64,000 nucleotides of DNA from positions 157,519-221,518 of the forward strand of contig NZ_AYYT01000002.1 in NCBI RefSeq assembly GCF_001435955.1, read 5' to 3'. A program made the position numbers and the translations under genes. The notes below the pieces were generated by a model. The model worked only from the letters and a program-made list of their open reading frames with translations. It searched no databases and was not told where the DNA came from. This stretch comes from Ligilactobacillus salivarius DSM 20555 = ATCC 11741 (GTDB lineage Bacteria; Bacillota; Bacilli; Lactobacillales; Lactobacillaceae). Each line of letters opens with the position of its first letter. Positions within the stretch are counted from its first letter, which is position 1. Positions 9,879-20,322 of this stretch are shown piece by piece.

Positions 9879-9900
9879 AGTTCTAACTATATGTAGAACT
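9879..9900. repeat. Inverted repeat in the tagO leader
   Basis: AGTTCTA and TAGAACT are perfect 7-base arms separated by 8 bases, close upstream of the tagO ribosome site. There is no T-run, so it looks like an operator or an RNA hairpin and not a terminator. Confidence 0.5.
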
Positions 9901-9965
9901 ATGTTTTAACAATTTATTATATACCGCTATCTTATCATAACTTATCAAATTAGTCATTAATACCT

Positions 9966-10010
9966 AAAATAAAATAGGATTGACAATTTAACATCGCCAA
10001 TCCTTATTTT
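9966..10010 (-). terminator. Terminator of kimA
   Basis: Arms AAAATAAGGATTG and CAATCCTATTTT followed by ATTTTA on the minus strand, directly after the kimA stop. Confidence 0.88.
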
Positions 10011-10012
10011 AA

Positions 10013-11842
10013 TTATTTTTTCAAATGATAATTATAAGTTGAAACAATGATATTTTCTCGAGAATTCAAAGCTGTTCTTAAACGTAATGCTGTTTGGTTA
10101 TGCAAGATATTTTGCCAAGGTTTCTTAGGTACAAATTGAGGTACTAAGACTGTAACTGAATAATTTCTTTCCGCAGCTTTCTTAGCAATAACATCACAGA
10201 ATCTAATAACAGGTGTTTGAACCGAACGATAAGATGAATGTAAATCAACAAATCTCACATCACCAAATGATTCCTTAAATTCCTTAGCAGTTTCGTGTTC
10301 TTTTTTAGGGTTAGTATCAAACGAAACATGCATAGCAATTACATAGTCACCAATTGAACGAGCATAGTTAATAGCACCAGTAGTTACATGAGTTACAGAA
10401 CTAACTAATACAATAACAGTTGAACCGTCATAATCATGCAATTGAGCATCATTGCTTAATCTTAATTGAGCGGCAATCTTCACATAGTGATCGTGTATCT
10501 TATAGAATCCAAAAATCAATGCTGGCATGATAATCAAATATGGCCATACATTTGCAAAATGTAACCAGAACAAGAAAATAACTAGAGCCAATGAAATTAG
10601 AGCACCTACCAAATTAAACATTGAGTTTAAAATCCAATGTTTACCTCGTTCTCTAAACCAATGAATGATCATTCCAGACTGAGATAAAGTAAATGGCACA
10701 AACACACCTACTGCATATAAAGGTATCAATAGATTAGTTTGTCCATGGAAAATTAAAATCAAAGTAATCGCGCCAATTGCCAATGCAATAATACCATTAG
10801 AGTATCCTAAGCGATCACCCTTGTCCATAAACATATGTGGCATAAATTTATCCTTGGCAAGATTATATGCAAGGATTGGGAATGCTGAAAAACCTGTATT
10901 AGCAGCAACAGCTAAAATCATCGCAGTTGCCAATTGTAATAGATAAAATAGCACTCCATGCCCAAATACGGCAATACCTATTTGTGATAAAACTGTTTGC
11001 TTGGAATTAGGTAAAATACCTAAGTAATAACTTAAGAATGTAATTCCAGCAAAGAAGATACCCAAAATCAATGCCATAATTCCTAATGTATTAGCAGCAT
11101 TTTTACGTTTAGGTTTCTTAAAGTTTGGAACTGCATTACTAATAGCTTCAACCCCTGTTAATGAGGAAGAACCTGCAGAAAAAGCTTTTAAGAATAAAAG
11201 CACTGACATTCCAGGAACTGCTTGACCGACATGCGCAGCTGCAGCATAGTGGATATTACCTGTGAAGATATTAAACAATCCCCAACCCACCAAAGCTACA
11301 ATCATAATTACAAAGAAATATACTGGAACCGTCAAAAATGAAGCTGATTCACGCAATCCTCTTAAATTCAAAGTCATAATGAACAGGACAATTAAAATAG
11401 ATATACCTACACTATGAGCCCTCAAAGAAGGTATCGCAGAAGTGATTGCTTCTGTACCAGATGTTACAGATACAGCTACCGTAAGCATATAGTCAACTAA
11501 TAAGGAACCTCCAGCTACTAATCCAGCACCTGTTCCCCAGTTCTGCGTAGCAACAACATAAGCACCACCACCAGAAGGATACGCATGGATAATTTGTCGA
11601 TATGACATAGTTATTGCAAAAAGTAAAATCAATACTATCCCTGCTGCTGGAACTGCATACCATGTAGCTGCTGCAGATAAAACAAATAAAGCTGTTGTAA
11701 TTTGTTCTGTACCATAAGCAACTGATGATAAAGCATCTGATGAAAGTAATGCTAGAGCTTTAAATTTTGTTAACGCTTGGCCGCCTTCTTCTGTTGTCTT
11801 AAGCGGCTCCCCAATAAGTAATCTTTTTAAGTAACGCCACAT
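10013..11842 (-). CDS. kimA: KimA-type high-affinity potassium importer (APC/KUP superfamily)
   Basis: 609 residues, the same length class as Bacillus KimA (YdaO). It has about 12 membrane segments (residues about 30-450) and a cytoplasmic C-terminal domain (about 465-609). Stretches close to KimA are FKALALLSSDALSSVAYGTE near residue 28, SGGGAYVV, AFSAGSSSLTGVEAISNAVP, and VPQFVPKKPWQNILHNQ near the end. KimA imports K+ with protons and is inhibited by c-di-AMP. In Bacillus its mRNA carries a c-di-AMP riboswitch; I see none in the 183-base leader here. The leader instead has a perfect inverted repeat and a 9-base direct repeat. It lies downstream of a P-type cation ATPase on the same strand. 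Confidence 0.9.
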   Translation of the reverse strand: MWRYLKRLLIGEPLKTTEEGGQALTKFKALALLSSDALSSVAYGTEQITTALFVLSAAATWYAVPAAGIVLILLFAITMSYRQIIHAYPSGGGAYVVATQNWGTGAGLVAGGSLLVDYMLTVAVSVTSGTEAITSAIPSLRAHSVGISILIVLFIMTLNLRGLRESASFLTVPVYFFVIMIVALVGWGLFNIFTGNIHYAAAAHVGQAVPGMSVLLFLKAFSAGSSSLTGVEAISNAVPNFKKPKRKNAANTLGIMALILGIFFAGITFLSYYLGILPNSKQTVLSQIGIAVFGHGVLFYLLQLATAMILAVAANTGFSAFPILAYNLAKDKFMPHMFMDKGDRLGYSNGIIALAIGAITLILIFHGQTNLLIPLYAVGVFVPFTLSQSGMIIHWFRERGKHWILNSMFNLVGALISLALVIFLFWLHFANVWPYLIIMPALIFGFYKIHDHYVKIAAQLRLSNDAQLHDYDGSTVIVLVSSVTHVTTGAINYARSIGDYVIAMHVSFDTNPKKEHETAKEFKESFGDVRFVDLHSSYRSVQTPVIRFCDVIAKKAAERNYSVTVLVPQFVPKKPWQNILHNQTALRLRTALNSRENIIVSTYNYHLKK

Positions 11843-11881
11843 AATAATTGCTCCCTTAATTTAATTATCTATTTTTCTCTT

Positions 11882-11902
11882 TTCTTAACTAAATGTTAAG
11901 AA
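11882..11902. repeat. Perfect inverted repeat in the kimA leader
   Basis: TTCTTAAC and GTTAAGAA are exact 8-base arms around TAAAT, 40 bases upstream of the kimA start. There is no T-tail, which argues for a protein operator or a small RNA hairpin. Confidence 0.55.
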
Positions 11903-12025
11903 TATTTTGATACAAATTATATAAAATCATATTTCATTTAAAGTTTCAACAGCTATTTAATCAAAATGTTTAAAAAAGTAATTTTGTTAGAATTTTGTCA
12001 CATAGTTCTTGTTAGAAATTAACTG

Positions 12026-14428
12026 TTAATTATTCAAAATATTTTTTATTTTATTTCTAATTTTAATAAAACCATTTCGAACTAAGTTAACAATTTTGGT
12101 TGTAAAACTTAATAACGTATTAATCGTTATTGCAATTAATATTAATAAAACAATACATTCTTTCGATGGCAATGTAATGCCAAATAACCATGGTAAAAAT
12201 ACGCAACTTCCTATCAATCCTAAGATACATCCCACATAAACGGTTACTCTAAGGACATTGAATGGCTTACAAGTCTTATACAAAACTATCAATCCTACTA
12301 TAGATAATAAAATAGTGGAAGCTGTTGAATAGTCTGCATATTTTATTTCAAACATCGAAGCTAAAAGTACCATCATTTCCACAACTATCACATCAGTTAT
12401 CCCTGCTGGAAAGGCCCTTAGTAATATATTAGATAAAAATCGCCCTTCTATCTTTTCTTTATTAGGTTGTAACGCTAGGAAAAAGGCAGGTATTCCAATC
12501 GTAAACATCCCTATCAATGAAACTTGTGCAGGCTTTAAAGGATAAGTAAATGATAAAATAACTGCTAACATTGATAAGAAAAAGGAAAATATATTCTTTA
12601 CCAAAAACAAACTAGCAGAACGTTGGATGTTATTTACTACACGTCTTCCTTCTAAAACTACGTCAGGCATACATGAAAAATTCGATTCTAATAGCACTAC
12701 TTGCGATAAATAAACTGCAGCATCACTACCAGACGCCATAGCTATACTGCAATCTGCATCTTTCAGTGCTAGCACGTCATTTACTCCATCGCCTGTCATA
12801 GCAACAGTCCTTCCTTGTTCTTTCAAAATTCGTATAATTTCTCTTTTTTGCGTTGGTGTCACCCTACCAAAAATATTATAGTTTTTAACTGCTTCAGCTA
12901 GTTCCTCTTTTGTCTCTAACTTTGTAGCATCAATGTACAGATCTGCATTTTCAATTTTAGCTTTTTTAGATATTTCTGAAACAGTTTGCGGATTATCTCC
13001 AGAAATAACCTTTACTTCTACTCCCTGCTCCTTAAAATAGTTAAATGTTGCAGGTGCCTCTTTTCTTATGGGATTTGTTATTAATACATATCCTATAGGA
13101 ATTACTTTACCTGTAACTTTCTTATCCATAAAACCATCTAAAGCTTTTCCAAATACTAGTACTCTGTATCCTTTTTTAGTATCTTCATTAATATCATCTT
13201 GATATAATGGAAAATCTTCACGCAATACAAATTCAGGAGCACCTAATATGTATGCATCATTTTCAAAAACAGCCCCACTATACTTATTTTTTGATGTAAA
13301 TGGAATGATTTCACTTGCTATCACTTTGCTCGTCTGTTTGCAATAATTCCTTATTGCTTTCATAGTATTATTGCTTTCATCCATTGCATAAACAAACTTT
13401 GCTAATAACTCTTCAAAGGTATCTCTGTTTTCTATATCGATTGCTTTTATTTTTTCTACTTTCATTTTATTTTCAGTAATTGTTCCTGTTTTATCTACAC
13501 ATAAAACATCTACCCTTGCTAGAGTTTCAATGCTTTTCATATCATGAAGCAATACTTTTTTCTTTGCCAACCTCATGGAACTAACAGCTAATGCTACACT
13601 TGTTAACAAATACAGTCCCTCTGGTATCATACCTAAAACAGCTGCTACCATAGATGTTATATTGTCATGTAAACTTTCATGATTTATAAAAATTCCTTGT
13701 ATAAATAAAACAATTCCAATCGGAACTAACGCTACACCTACAAATTTTACTAATATATCAAGATCTTGGATCATTTCAGAACGTTCAACATTTTTCATTT
13801 TCTTAGCTTCTAATGTTAACTTAGAAATATATGAGTCTCTGCCAACCGCTGTTAGTCTTGCTCTACACTTTCCAGCAATAATAAAGCTACCTGACATTAA
13901 TTTATCTCCTGGCTTTTTAGGAATTTCATCAGACTCCCCTGTCAATAAAGATTCATTTACTAAAACTTCTCCACTTACAATTTCACTATCAGCTAAAATT
14001 TGATTCCCCGTTTTAAAGATTACAATATCATCTAATACTAAATCTTCTGCATTTACTTGTTTAACCTCTCCGTTTCTTACTACCATAGCCTGCGGAACAT
14101 TTAGCATCGTTAACTTATCAACAACTTTTTTTGCCCTTAATTCTTGAATTATCCCAATAAAAATATTTGCAATAATAATTGGTAAAAAGGTTAAGTTTCT
14201 AAATGAATTTACTAAACATAAAAGTAAAGTTAATATTAAAAATATCAAATTAAAGTATGTAAATATATTTTCTGCAACTATTTCTTTAGCAGTACGTACA
14301 GGTGGTTTCACTGTCTCATTACTCCAACCATTTTTCTTATATTTTTCCACTTGTTTATCCGTAAGCCCATAGTCTGCATCAGGAGTTATCCTATTTATGT
14401 CAATTTTTTCGTTACTTGATTTTTTCAT
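12026..14428 (-). CDS. P-type cation-transporting ATPase (E1-E2, Exp7/PacL-like)
   Basis: 800 residues. It has TGES (about 163-166, actuator domain), the PEGL membrane motif (about 269-272), the phosphorylated aspartate in VDKTGTIT (D312), and the hinge MTGDGVNDVLALKDADCSIA. There is no N-terminal heavy-metal-binding domain and no CPC motif in the membrane, so a CopA/ZntA-type heavy-metal pump is unlikely. The pattern resembles the streptococcal E1-E2 cation pumps (Exp7/CaxP group) that move Ca2+ or a related cation. The ion is not known. It sits upstream of kimA on the same strand with no clear terminator between them, so a shared role in cation balance is possible. Confidence 0.85.
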   Translation of the reverse strand: MKKSSNEKIDINRITPDADYGLTDKQVEKYKKNGWSNETVKPPVRTAKEIVAENIFTYFNLIFLILTLLLCLVNSFRNLTFLPIIIANIFIGIIQELRAKKVVDKLTMLNVPQAMVVRNGEVKQVNAEDLVLDDIVIFKTGNQILADSEIVSGEVLVNESLLTGESDEIPKKPGDKLMSGSFIIAGKCRARLTAVGRDSYISKLTLEAKKMKNVERSEMIQDLDILVKFVGVALVPIGIVLFIQGIFINHESLHDNITSMVAAVLGMIPEGLYLLTSVALAVSSMRLAKKKVLLHDMKSIETLARVDVLCVDKTGTITENKMKVEKIKAIDIENRDTFEELLAKFVYAMDESNNTMKAIRNYCKQTSKVIASEIIPFTSKNKYSGAVFENDAYILGAPEFVLREDFPLYQDDINEDTKKGYRVLVFGKALDGFMDKKVTGKVIPIGYVLITNPIRKEAPATFNYFKEQGVEVKVISGDNPQTVSEISKKAKIENADLYIDATKLETKEELAEAVKNYNIFGRVTPTQKREIIRILKEQGRTVAMTGDGVNDVLALKDADCSIAMASGSDAAVYLSQVVLLESNFSCMPDVVLEGRRVVNNIQRSASLFLVKNIFSFFLSMLAVILSFTYPLKPAQVSLIGMFTIGIPAFFLALQPNKEKIEGRFLSNILLRAFPAGITDVIVVEMMVLLASMFEIKYADYSTASTILLSIVGLIVLYKTCKPFNVLRVTVYVGCILGLIGSCVFLPWLFGITLPSKECIVLLILIAITINTLLSFTTKIVNLVRNGFIKIRNKIKNILNN

Positions 14429-14544
14429 TACTATCCCCCTAATCCCTAACTATCACTAATGTTAGTATAACATGCAGGATATAATAAAATCATTGAACAA
14501 TCTTTAACTTTTATATAATACATTTAAAATATTATATAATTTAT

Positions 14545-14591
14545 AAAAAAATAAACACTGAAATTTCACGACTGAAATCTCAGTGTTTATT
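14545..14591 (-). terminator. Terminator of groES-groEL
   Basis: Stem AAACACTGAgATTTCAG / CTGAAATtTCAGTGTTT style arms around a short loop, followed by ATTTTTTT on the minus strand, 33 bases after the groEL stop. Confidence 0.9.
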
Positions 14592-14623
14592 ACTTATTTC
14601 TAATTTAGTAATCTAAACATAGA

Positions 14624-16264
<1,641 letters not shown>

Positions 16265-16275
16265 TTAATTAAAAA

Positions 16276-16560
16276 TTAATCTACAACCGCAATAATGTCA
16301 TTTTCACGGATTACTAAATATTCTTCACCTTCATATTTAACTTCAGAACCAGCATACTTATCAAAAACAACTGATTGACCAACTTTTACTTCAGGTTCAA
16401 CCCTTTGTCCATTGTCTAAGATACGTCCGTTACCAACAGCAATTACTTCACCTGTTGTAGGCTTTTCTTTTGCATTACTTGCGATAACAATTCCACCAAT
16501 GGATTGTTCTTCTTCCTTTTGAACTTTTAAAACAACGCGATCTCCTAATGGTTTAAGCAC
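16276..16560 (-). CDS. groES: 10-kDa co-chaperonin GroES
   Basis: The lid of the chaperonin. 94 residues starting [13 protein letters not shown] from GTG 16560, with GGAGGG 7 bases upstream. A longer in-frame reading begins at 16581 but includes the ribosome site. The mobile loop (about residues 17-34, [18 protein letters not shown]) is present. It is the first gene of the heat-shock operon with groEL. Confidence 0.98.
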   Translation of the reverse strand: MLKPLGDRVVLKVQKEEEQSIGGIVIASNAKEKPTTGEVIAVGNGRILDNGQRVEPEVKVGQSVVFDKYAGSEVKYEGEEYLVIRENDIIAVVD

Positions 16561-16594
16561 GTCTAATCCCTCCAATATCAATCATCTGTATCAT

Positions 16595-16621
16595 TTAGCA
16601 CTCTCAACTCTTGAGTGCTAA
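16595..16621 (-). promoter_or_regulatory. CIRCE operator 1 (HrcA site) of groESL
   Basis: TTAGCACTC-N9-GAGTGCTAA, a perfect match to the HrcA-binding CIRCE consensus. It lies between the promoter and the groES start, in the 5' untranslated region. Confidence 0.98.
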
Positions 16622-16632
16622 CTACAATTAAT

Positions 16633-16661
16633 ACTATAACCACTTTAAATATAAATTGCAA
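16633..16661 (-). promoter_or_regulatory. groESL promoter
   Basis: On the minus strand TTGCAA (16656-16661), 17 bases, TATAGT (16633-16638). It lies exactly between the two CIRCE operators. Confidence 0.85.
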
Positions 16662-16668
16662 GTATTTT

Positions 16669-16695
16669 TTATCACTCGACACATTAGAGTGCTAA
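16669..16695. promoter_or_regulatory. CIRCE operator 2, upstream of the groESL promoter
   Basis: TTATCACTC-N9-GAGTGCTAA: one mismatch to the CIRCE consensus, in the left arm. It lies just upstream of the -35 of groESL and about 60 bases before the divergent CPBP gene, so HrcA bound here could affect both directions. Confidence 0.9.
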
Positions 16696-16755
16696 TTTTT
16701 TTATTTGACCTATTAATGGTACAATTAAATTTAAAAATGAAAGGTGATAATTAAT

Positions 16756-17385
16756 TTGGAACAAAGAAATTCTATTCCTTTATTGCTAACCTATATTAGT
16801 TATCAAATTTTGTTAGCAATATTCAATATTTTTTATAATCAAAGTCATAATTTTTATTTGGTTGAAACTATTATTGGAATACTCTGCATGTTGGTTATTG
16901 TTTATCTCAATCATAGATTCTCTTTTAAAAATAAATTAGAACATAAAACCATTAAACTTAAATCTATTTTACTCTGGAGTATCCTTGGTATGGTCGGTGC
17001 CCTCATAATTCAAATTGGATTATCTCGTATCGAATCAGAACTTTTCCATTTTTCATCATATTCAGCTAATACTAACCTATTGTTAGAAATTGTTCACCAT
17101 TACCCATACTACATTTTAGTACCCGGAATTGTTGCACCTGTAATGGAAGAGTTAATTTTTAGAAAAGTTTTATTTGGAAATTTTTCAAGATTCATCCCTT
17201 TTCTACCTGCTGCCTTAATTTCCAGTCTTCTATTTAGTTTAGCTCATATGGATGGTCACTTCCTTATTTATGCTAGTATTGGCCTTTTGTTTTGCTATAT
17301 TTACTATCGGACTGGAACAATTATTACTTCTATTCTTAGTCATATATTTCTAAATTTGTTTATTATACTTCTATCATCGCTTTAG
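16756..17385 (+). CDS. CPBP family intramembrane protease
   Basis: A membrane-embedded metalloprotease of the CAAX-protease/bacteriocin-processing family. About 209 residues with six to seven membrane segments. The three family motifs are visible in the last third: EELIFRKV (EExxxR), FSLAHMD (FxxxH) and SHIFLNLF (HxxxN). I choose TTG 16756 because AAAGGTGAT lies 7 bases before it; the GTG at 16744 is inside that ribosome site. In lactobacilli such proteins are often linked to bacteriocin processing or self-immunity, but no bacteriocin gene is nearby. It is divergent from groESL and shares the intergenic region with CIRCE 2. Confidence 0.88.
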   Translation: MEQRNSIPLLLTYISYQILLAIFNIFYNQSHNFYLVETIIGILCMLVIVYLNHRFSFKNKLEHKTIKLKSILLWSILGMVGALIIQIGLSRIESELFHFSSYSANTNLLLEIVHHYPYYILVPGIVAPVMEELIFRKVLFGNFSRFIPFLPAALISSLLFSLAHMDGHFLIYASIGLLFCYIYYRTGTIITSILSHIFLNLFIILLSSL

Positions 17386-17399
17386 AAGTTATTAATATC

Positions 17400-17457
17400 A
17401 AAAAATTGCTGAAGATTAATGTGATTAGATAACATCATAATCTTCAGCAATTTTTAT
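17400..17457. terminator. Bidirectional terminator between the CPBP gene and rex
   Basis: AAAAATTGCTGAAGATTA pairs with TAATCTTCAGCAATTTTT. A-run and T-run on the two sides let it serve both convergent genes. Confidence 0.92.
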
Positions 17458-17488
17458 TTTGCTACTCGTTTCTGTTTTCTATGTAACA

Positions 17489-18130
17489 TTACTCTTCTGT
17501 ACTTCCAAAATGATTCAAGAAATAAATTAAAGTTTCCATTTCATTCGTCAAATCTACATTTTGCACACGTATATTTTCTGGTACAGTAATTCTAAGTGGT
17601 GTAAAATTCAATATTCCTCTTACACCAACTTCTACTAACTCATCTGTAACTTTTTGTGCTACAGGAGCTGGAACAGTTAAAATTACAATTTCAATTTGCT
17701 GCAACTTTAATTGTTCTTTCATATCTGACATTGGATATACTGGAATTCCACTTTGAATTGTTCCCGTAATATCTTCATTTACATCAAATGCTGCACTAAT
17801 TCTTACATGATTACTTTGATGGAAATTAAAGTTCAATAAAGCATGTCCTAAATTACCAACCCCAACCAAAGCAACATTAGTTAGCGTATCTTGATTTAAT
17901 TGCTTAGTAAAAAAATCAAGTAAACTTTGTACATCATATCCGTAACCACGTTTACCTAAAGCACCAAAATACGAAAAATCACGTCGAATAGTAGCAGAAT
18001 CTACTTTTACGGCTTCAGCTAATTCTGTTGAAGAAACTCTATTCTTTCCAGAATTAGATAATAGTCTTAGATAACGATAATATATCGGTAGACGTTTTGC
18101 AGTAGCCTGCGGAATCTTTACTTCTGCCAT
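17489..18130 (-). CDS. rex: Redox-sensing transcriptional repressor Rex
   Basis: Rex senses the NADH/NAD+ ratio and represses fermentation genes when NADH is low. 213 residues from ATG 18130 ([19 protein letters not shown]), preceded by GAGGAAAG; an upstream reading to 18214 has no ribosome site. An N-terminal winged helix (about residues 1-80, [19 protein letters not shown]) precedes a Rossmann fold with [14 protein letters not shown] near residues 87-100. A Rex-operator-like sequence overlaps its own leader (18146-18163), suggesting autoregulation. It is divergent from the ABC-F gene. Confidence 0.97.
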   Translation of the reverse strand: MAEVKIPQATAKRLPIYYRYLRLLSNSGKNRVSSTELAEAVKVDSATIRRDFSYFGALGKRGYGYDVQSLLDFFTKQLNQDTLTNVALVGVGNLGHALLNFNFHQSNHVRISAAFDVNEDITGTIQSGIPVYPMSDMKEQLKLQQIEIVILTVPAPVAQKVTDELVEVGVRGILNFTPLRITVPENIRVQNVDLTNEMETLIYFLNHFGSTEE

Positions 18131-18145
18131 TAGACTTTCCTCTTT

Positions 18146-18163
18146 TCGTGAAATATTTAACAT
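18146..18163. promoter_or_regulatory. Candidate Rex operator in the rex leader
   Basis: The 18-base sequence matches the Rex consensus TTGTGAAATATTTCACAA at 15 of 18 positions when read on the minus strand. It lies directly upstream of the rex ribosome site. Confidence 0.55.
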
Positions 18164-18245
18164 AAGTTTAACACATAGCTCCACAATTATACAATATATT
18201 GGCTTAATTATCATCTTTAACGTTTTTATTTGTGAAATTTCTATG

Positions 18246-18275
18246 TTACACTATAAATCGTCTTAGTGTTATAAT
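18246..18275 (+). promoter_or_regulatory. Promoter of the ABC-F gene
   Basis: TTACAC (18246-18251), 18 bases, TATAAT (18270-18275), with TGT just before the -10 as an extended element. It lies about 28 bases before the ABC-F start. Confidence 0.75.
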
Positions 18276-18303
18276 ACAGTAAATTAATAGAAAAGGTGAT
18301 TTT

Positions 18304-20253
18304 ATGCTACTTTTACAAGCACAGCAAGTTGCCCGACATTTTGGAGCAGATATCCTTTTTGAGAATGTCAATCTTGATATAAAAGATAACTCCAAGATCG
18401 CACTTGTTGGTCGCAACGGAGCAGGAAAATCTACACTAATTAAAATGTTAATAGGTGAATCACTTCCAGATGAAGGAAAAATCGTTACTAAACGAGATTT
18501 AACCATTGGATATTTAGCACAACATACAGGATTAGAATCTACTAAAAATGTATTAGATGAAATGTTAAGTGTCTTTGAACCTTTGCAAAAGATGGAAGCT
18601 AAGATTCATCAACTTGAAGAAAAGATTGCTTCTCCGTCAATTCCACATGAATCTAAGGAATATCAACAATTATTAAATCAATATGATCAATTACAACATG
18701 ACTTCCAAGAAAATAATGGTTATGGCTATGAAAATGAAGTAAAAGCTGTTTTACATGGTTTCCAATTTTTTGAAAATGATTATGGAAAAATGGTTTCTGA
18801 CTTATCGGGTGGACAAAAAACACGTTTAGCTTTAGCCAAATTACTTTTAGAAAAACGTGATTTGTTAATTCTTGACGAACCTACCAACCACCTTGACATT
18901 GAAACTTTGACTTGGTTAGAAAATTATATCCAAGGTTATACCGGTGCCCTTTTAATCGTTTCACATGACCGTTATTTCTTAGATAAAGTTGTTAACGAAG
19001 TTTACGAATTAAGTCATCAACATTCTAGTCATTATGTTGGAAATTATTCTCATTATATTGAAGAAAAAGCTTCTCGCTTGCGTACTCAATGGAAGGAATA
19101 TGAAAAACAACAAGTAAAAATTCAAAAATTAGAGGATTTTGTTAATAAAAACTTAGTTCGAGCTTCTACAACTAAAAGAGCTCAAAGTAAAAGAAAACAA
19201 CTAGAGAAAATGGATAGATTAGAACGTCCTGAAGGTGAAGAAAAAGGTCCTCATTTTAAATTTCATGCTAACAAAGAAAGTGGAAATGTAGTTTTAAAGG
19301 TTACAGATGCTGCTATTGGCTATGATTCAAAAGTTATTTCAAATCCTATCACTTTCGAATTACGTAAACATCATGCAATGGCTATTGTCGGACCTAATGG
19401 AATTGGTAAATCTACCTTACTAAAGAGTATTTTAGGAAATATTCCTTTCATCCATGGATCTGCTACTTTTGGTACTAATGTTCAAACTGGGTACTACGAT
19501 CAGGAACAACAAAACCTACATGATAAAAAAACTGTCCTAAATGAAATATGGGATGATCATCCTAATATGTTAGAAAAAGATGTTCGCTCATTATTAGGTA
19601 GTTTCTTATTTGTCGGTGATGATGTTAAAAAAGTAGTACATAATCTTTCTGGTGGGGAAAAGGCCAGATTAACATTAACAAAACTTGCTCTACAAGAAGA
19701 TAATTTCTTAATGCTCGACGAACCAACTAACCATTTAGATATAGATAGTAAAGAAGTATTAGAGAGTGCTTTAATTGATTTTGAAGGAACTATCTTATTT
19801 GTTTCTCATGACCGTTACTTCATCAATCAAGTTGCTGATACTGTTCTTGAAATCACTCCAGAAGGAAGCAACTTATACCTTGGTAACTATGATTATTATT
19901 TAGAGAAAAAAGCTGAATTAGAAGCAATTGAAGCAGCTAAAGAGGCTGAACAATCTCAAGATGATCAACAAGTTTCAAAAACTTCTCAAAAGCAACTTAA
20001 CTATAAAAAAAGTAAAGAATTACAAAAACAACAGCGTAAATTACAACGTTTAGTTGATGATGCTGAATCTGAAATGGAACGTCTTGAAGAATTAAAAGCC
20101 AATATAGAACAAGAAATGACACTACCTGATAATTTCAATGATCCACAAAAAATGGATACGTTACACACAAAGCTATCTAAGGCAACAAATGATTTAAATG
20201 AAGCCGAAAGTAAATGGACTGAACTAAGTTTAGAATTAGAAGAATTACAATAA
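18304..20253 (+). CDS. ABC-F family ribosome-associated ATPase (YdiF-like)
   Basis: 649 residues with two ABC domains and no membrane part. Walker A motifs are GRNGAGKST (about residues 37-45) and GPNGIGKST (about 363-371). The signatures are LSGGQKTRLALAK and LSGGEKARLTLTK, and each Walker B reads LDEPTNHLDI/D. The charged linker between the domains (about 250-320) is the arm that enters the ribosomal E site in this family, and the C-terminal 90 residues form a coiled coil. ABC-F proteins act on stalled or drug-bound ribosomes. The position next to rex and tsaD matches Bacillus ydiF. An antibiotic-resistance role cannot be assumed. ATG follows AAAGGTGATTTT. Confidence 0.93.
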   Translation: MLLLQAQQVARHFGADILFENVNLDIKDNSKIALVGRNGAGKSTLIKMLIGESLPDEGKIVTKRDLTIGYLAQHTGLESTKNVLDEMLSVFEPLQKMEAKIHQLEEKIASPSIPHESKEYQQLLNQYDQLQHDFQENNGYGYENEVKAVLHGFQFFENDYGKMVSDLSGGQKTRLALAKLLLEKRDLLILDEPTNHLDIETLTWLENYIQGYTGALLIVSHDRYFLDKVVNEVYELSHQHSSHYVGNYSHYIEEKASRLRTQWKEYEKQQVKIQKLEDFVNKNLVRASTTKRAQSKRKQLEKMDRLERPEGEEKGPHFKFHANKESGNVVLKVTDAAIGYDSKVISNPITFELRKHHAMAIVGPNGIGKSTLLKSILGNIPFIHGSATFGTNVQTGYYDQEQQNLHDKKTVLNEIWDDHPNMLEKDVRSLLGSFLFVGDDVKKVVHNLSGGEKARLTLTKLALQEDNFLMLDEPTNHLDIDSKEVLESALIDFEGTILFVSHDRYFINQVADTVLEITPEGSNLYLGNYDYYLEKKAELEAIEAAKEAEQSQDDQQVSKTSQKQLNYKKSKELQKQQRKLQRLVDDAESEMERLEELKANIEQEMTLPDNFNDPQKMDTLHTKLSKATNDLNEAESKWTELSLELEELQ

Positions 20254-20322
20254 AAAAGATGTAAGACTTAATACCAGAGTTATGCTCACTCTAGTCATAC
20301 TAAGTCTCACATCTTTTTATTT
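20253..20322. terminator. Bidirectional terminator between the ABC-F gene and tsaD
   Basis: AAAAAGATGTAAGACTTA pairs with TAAGTCTCACATCTTTTT through a long imperfect stem with an inner ACCAGAGT/ACTCTAGT step. It serves convergent genes. Confidence 0.9.

Noticed and set aside
11843..12025. c-di-AMP (ydaO/yuaA) riboswitch before kimA
   Set aside because: The conserved blocks of that riboswitch are not recognisable and the leader is AT-rich without the needed stems.
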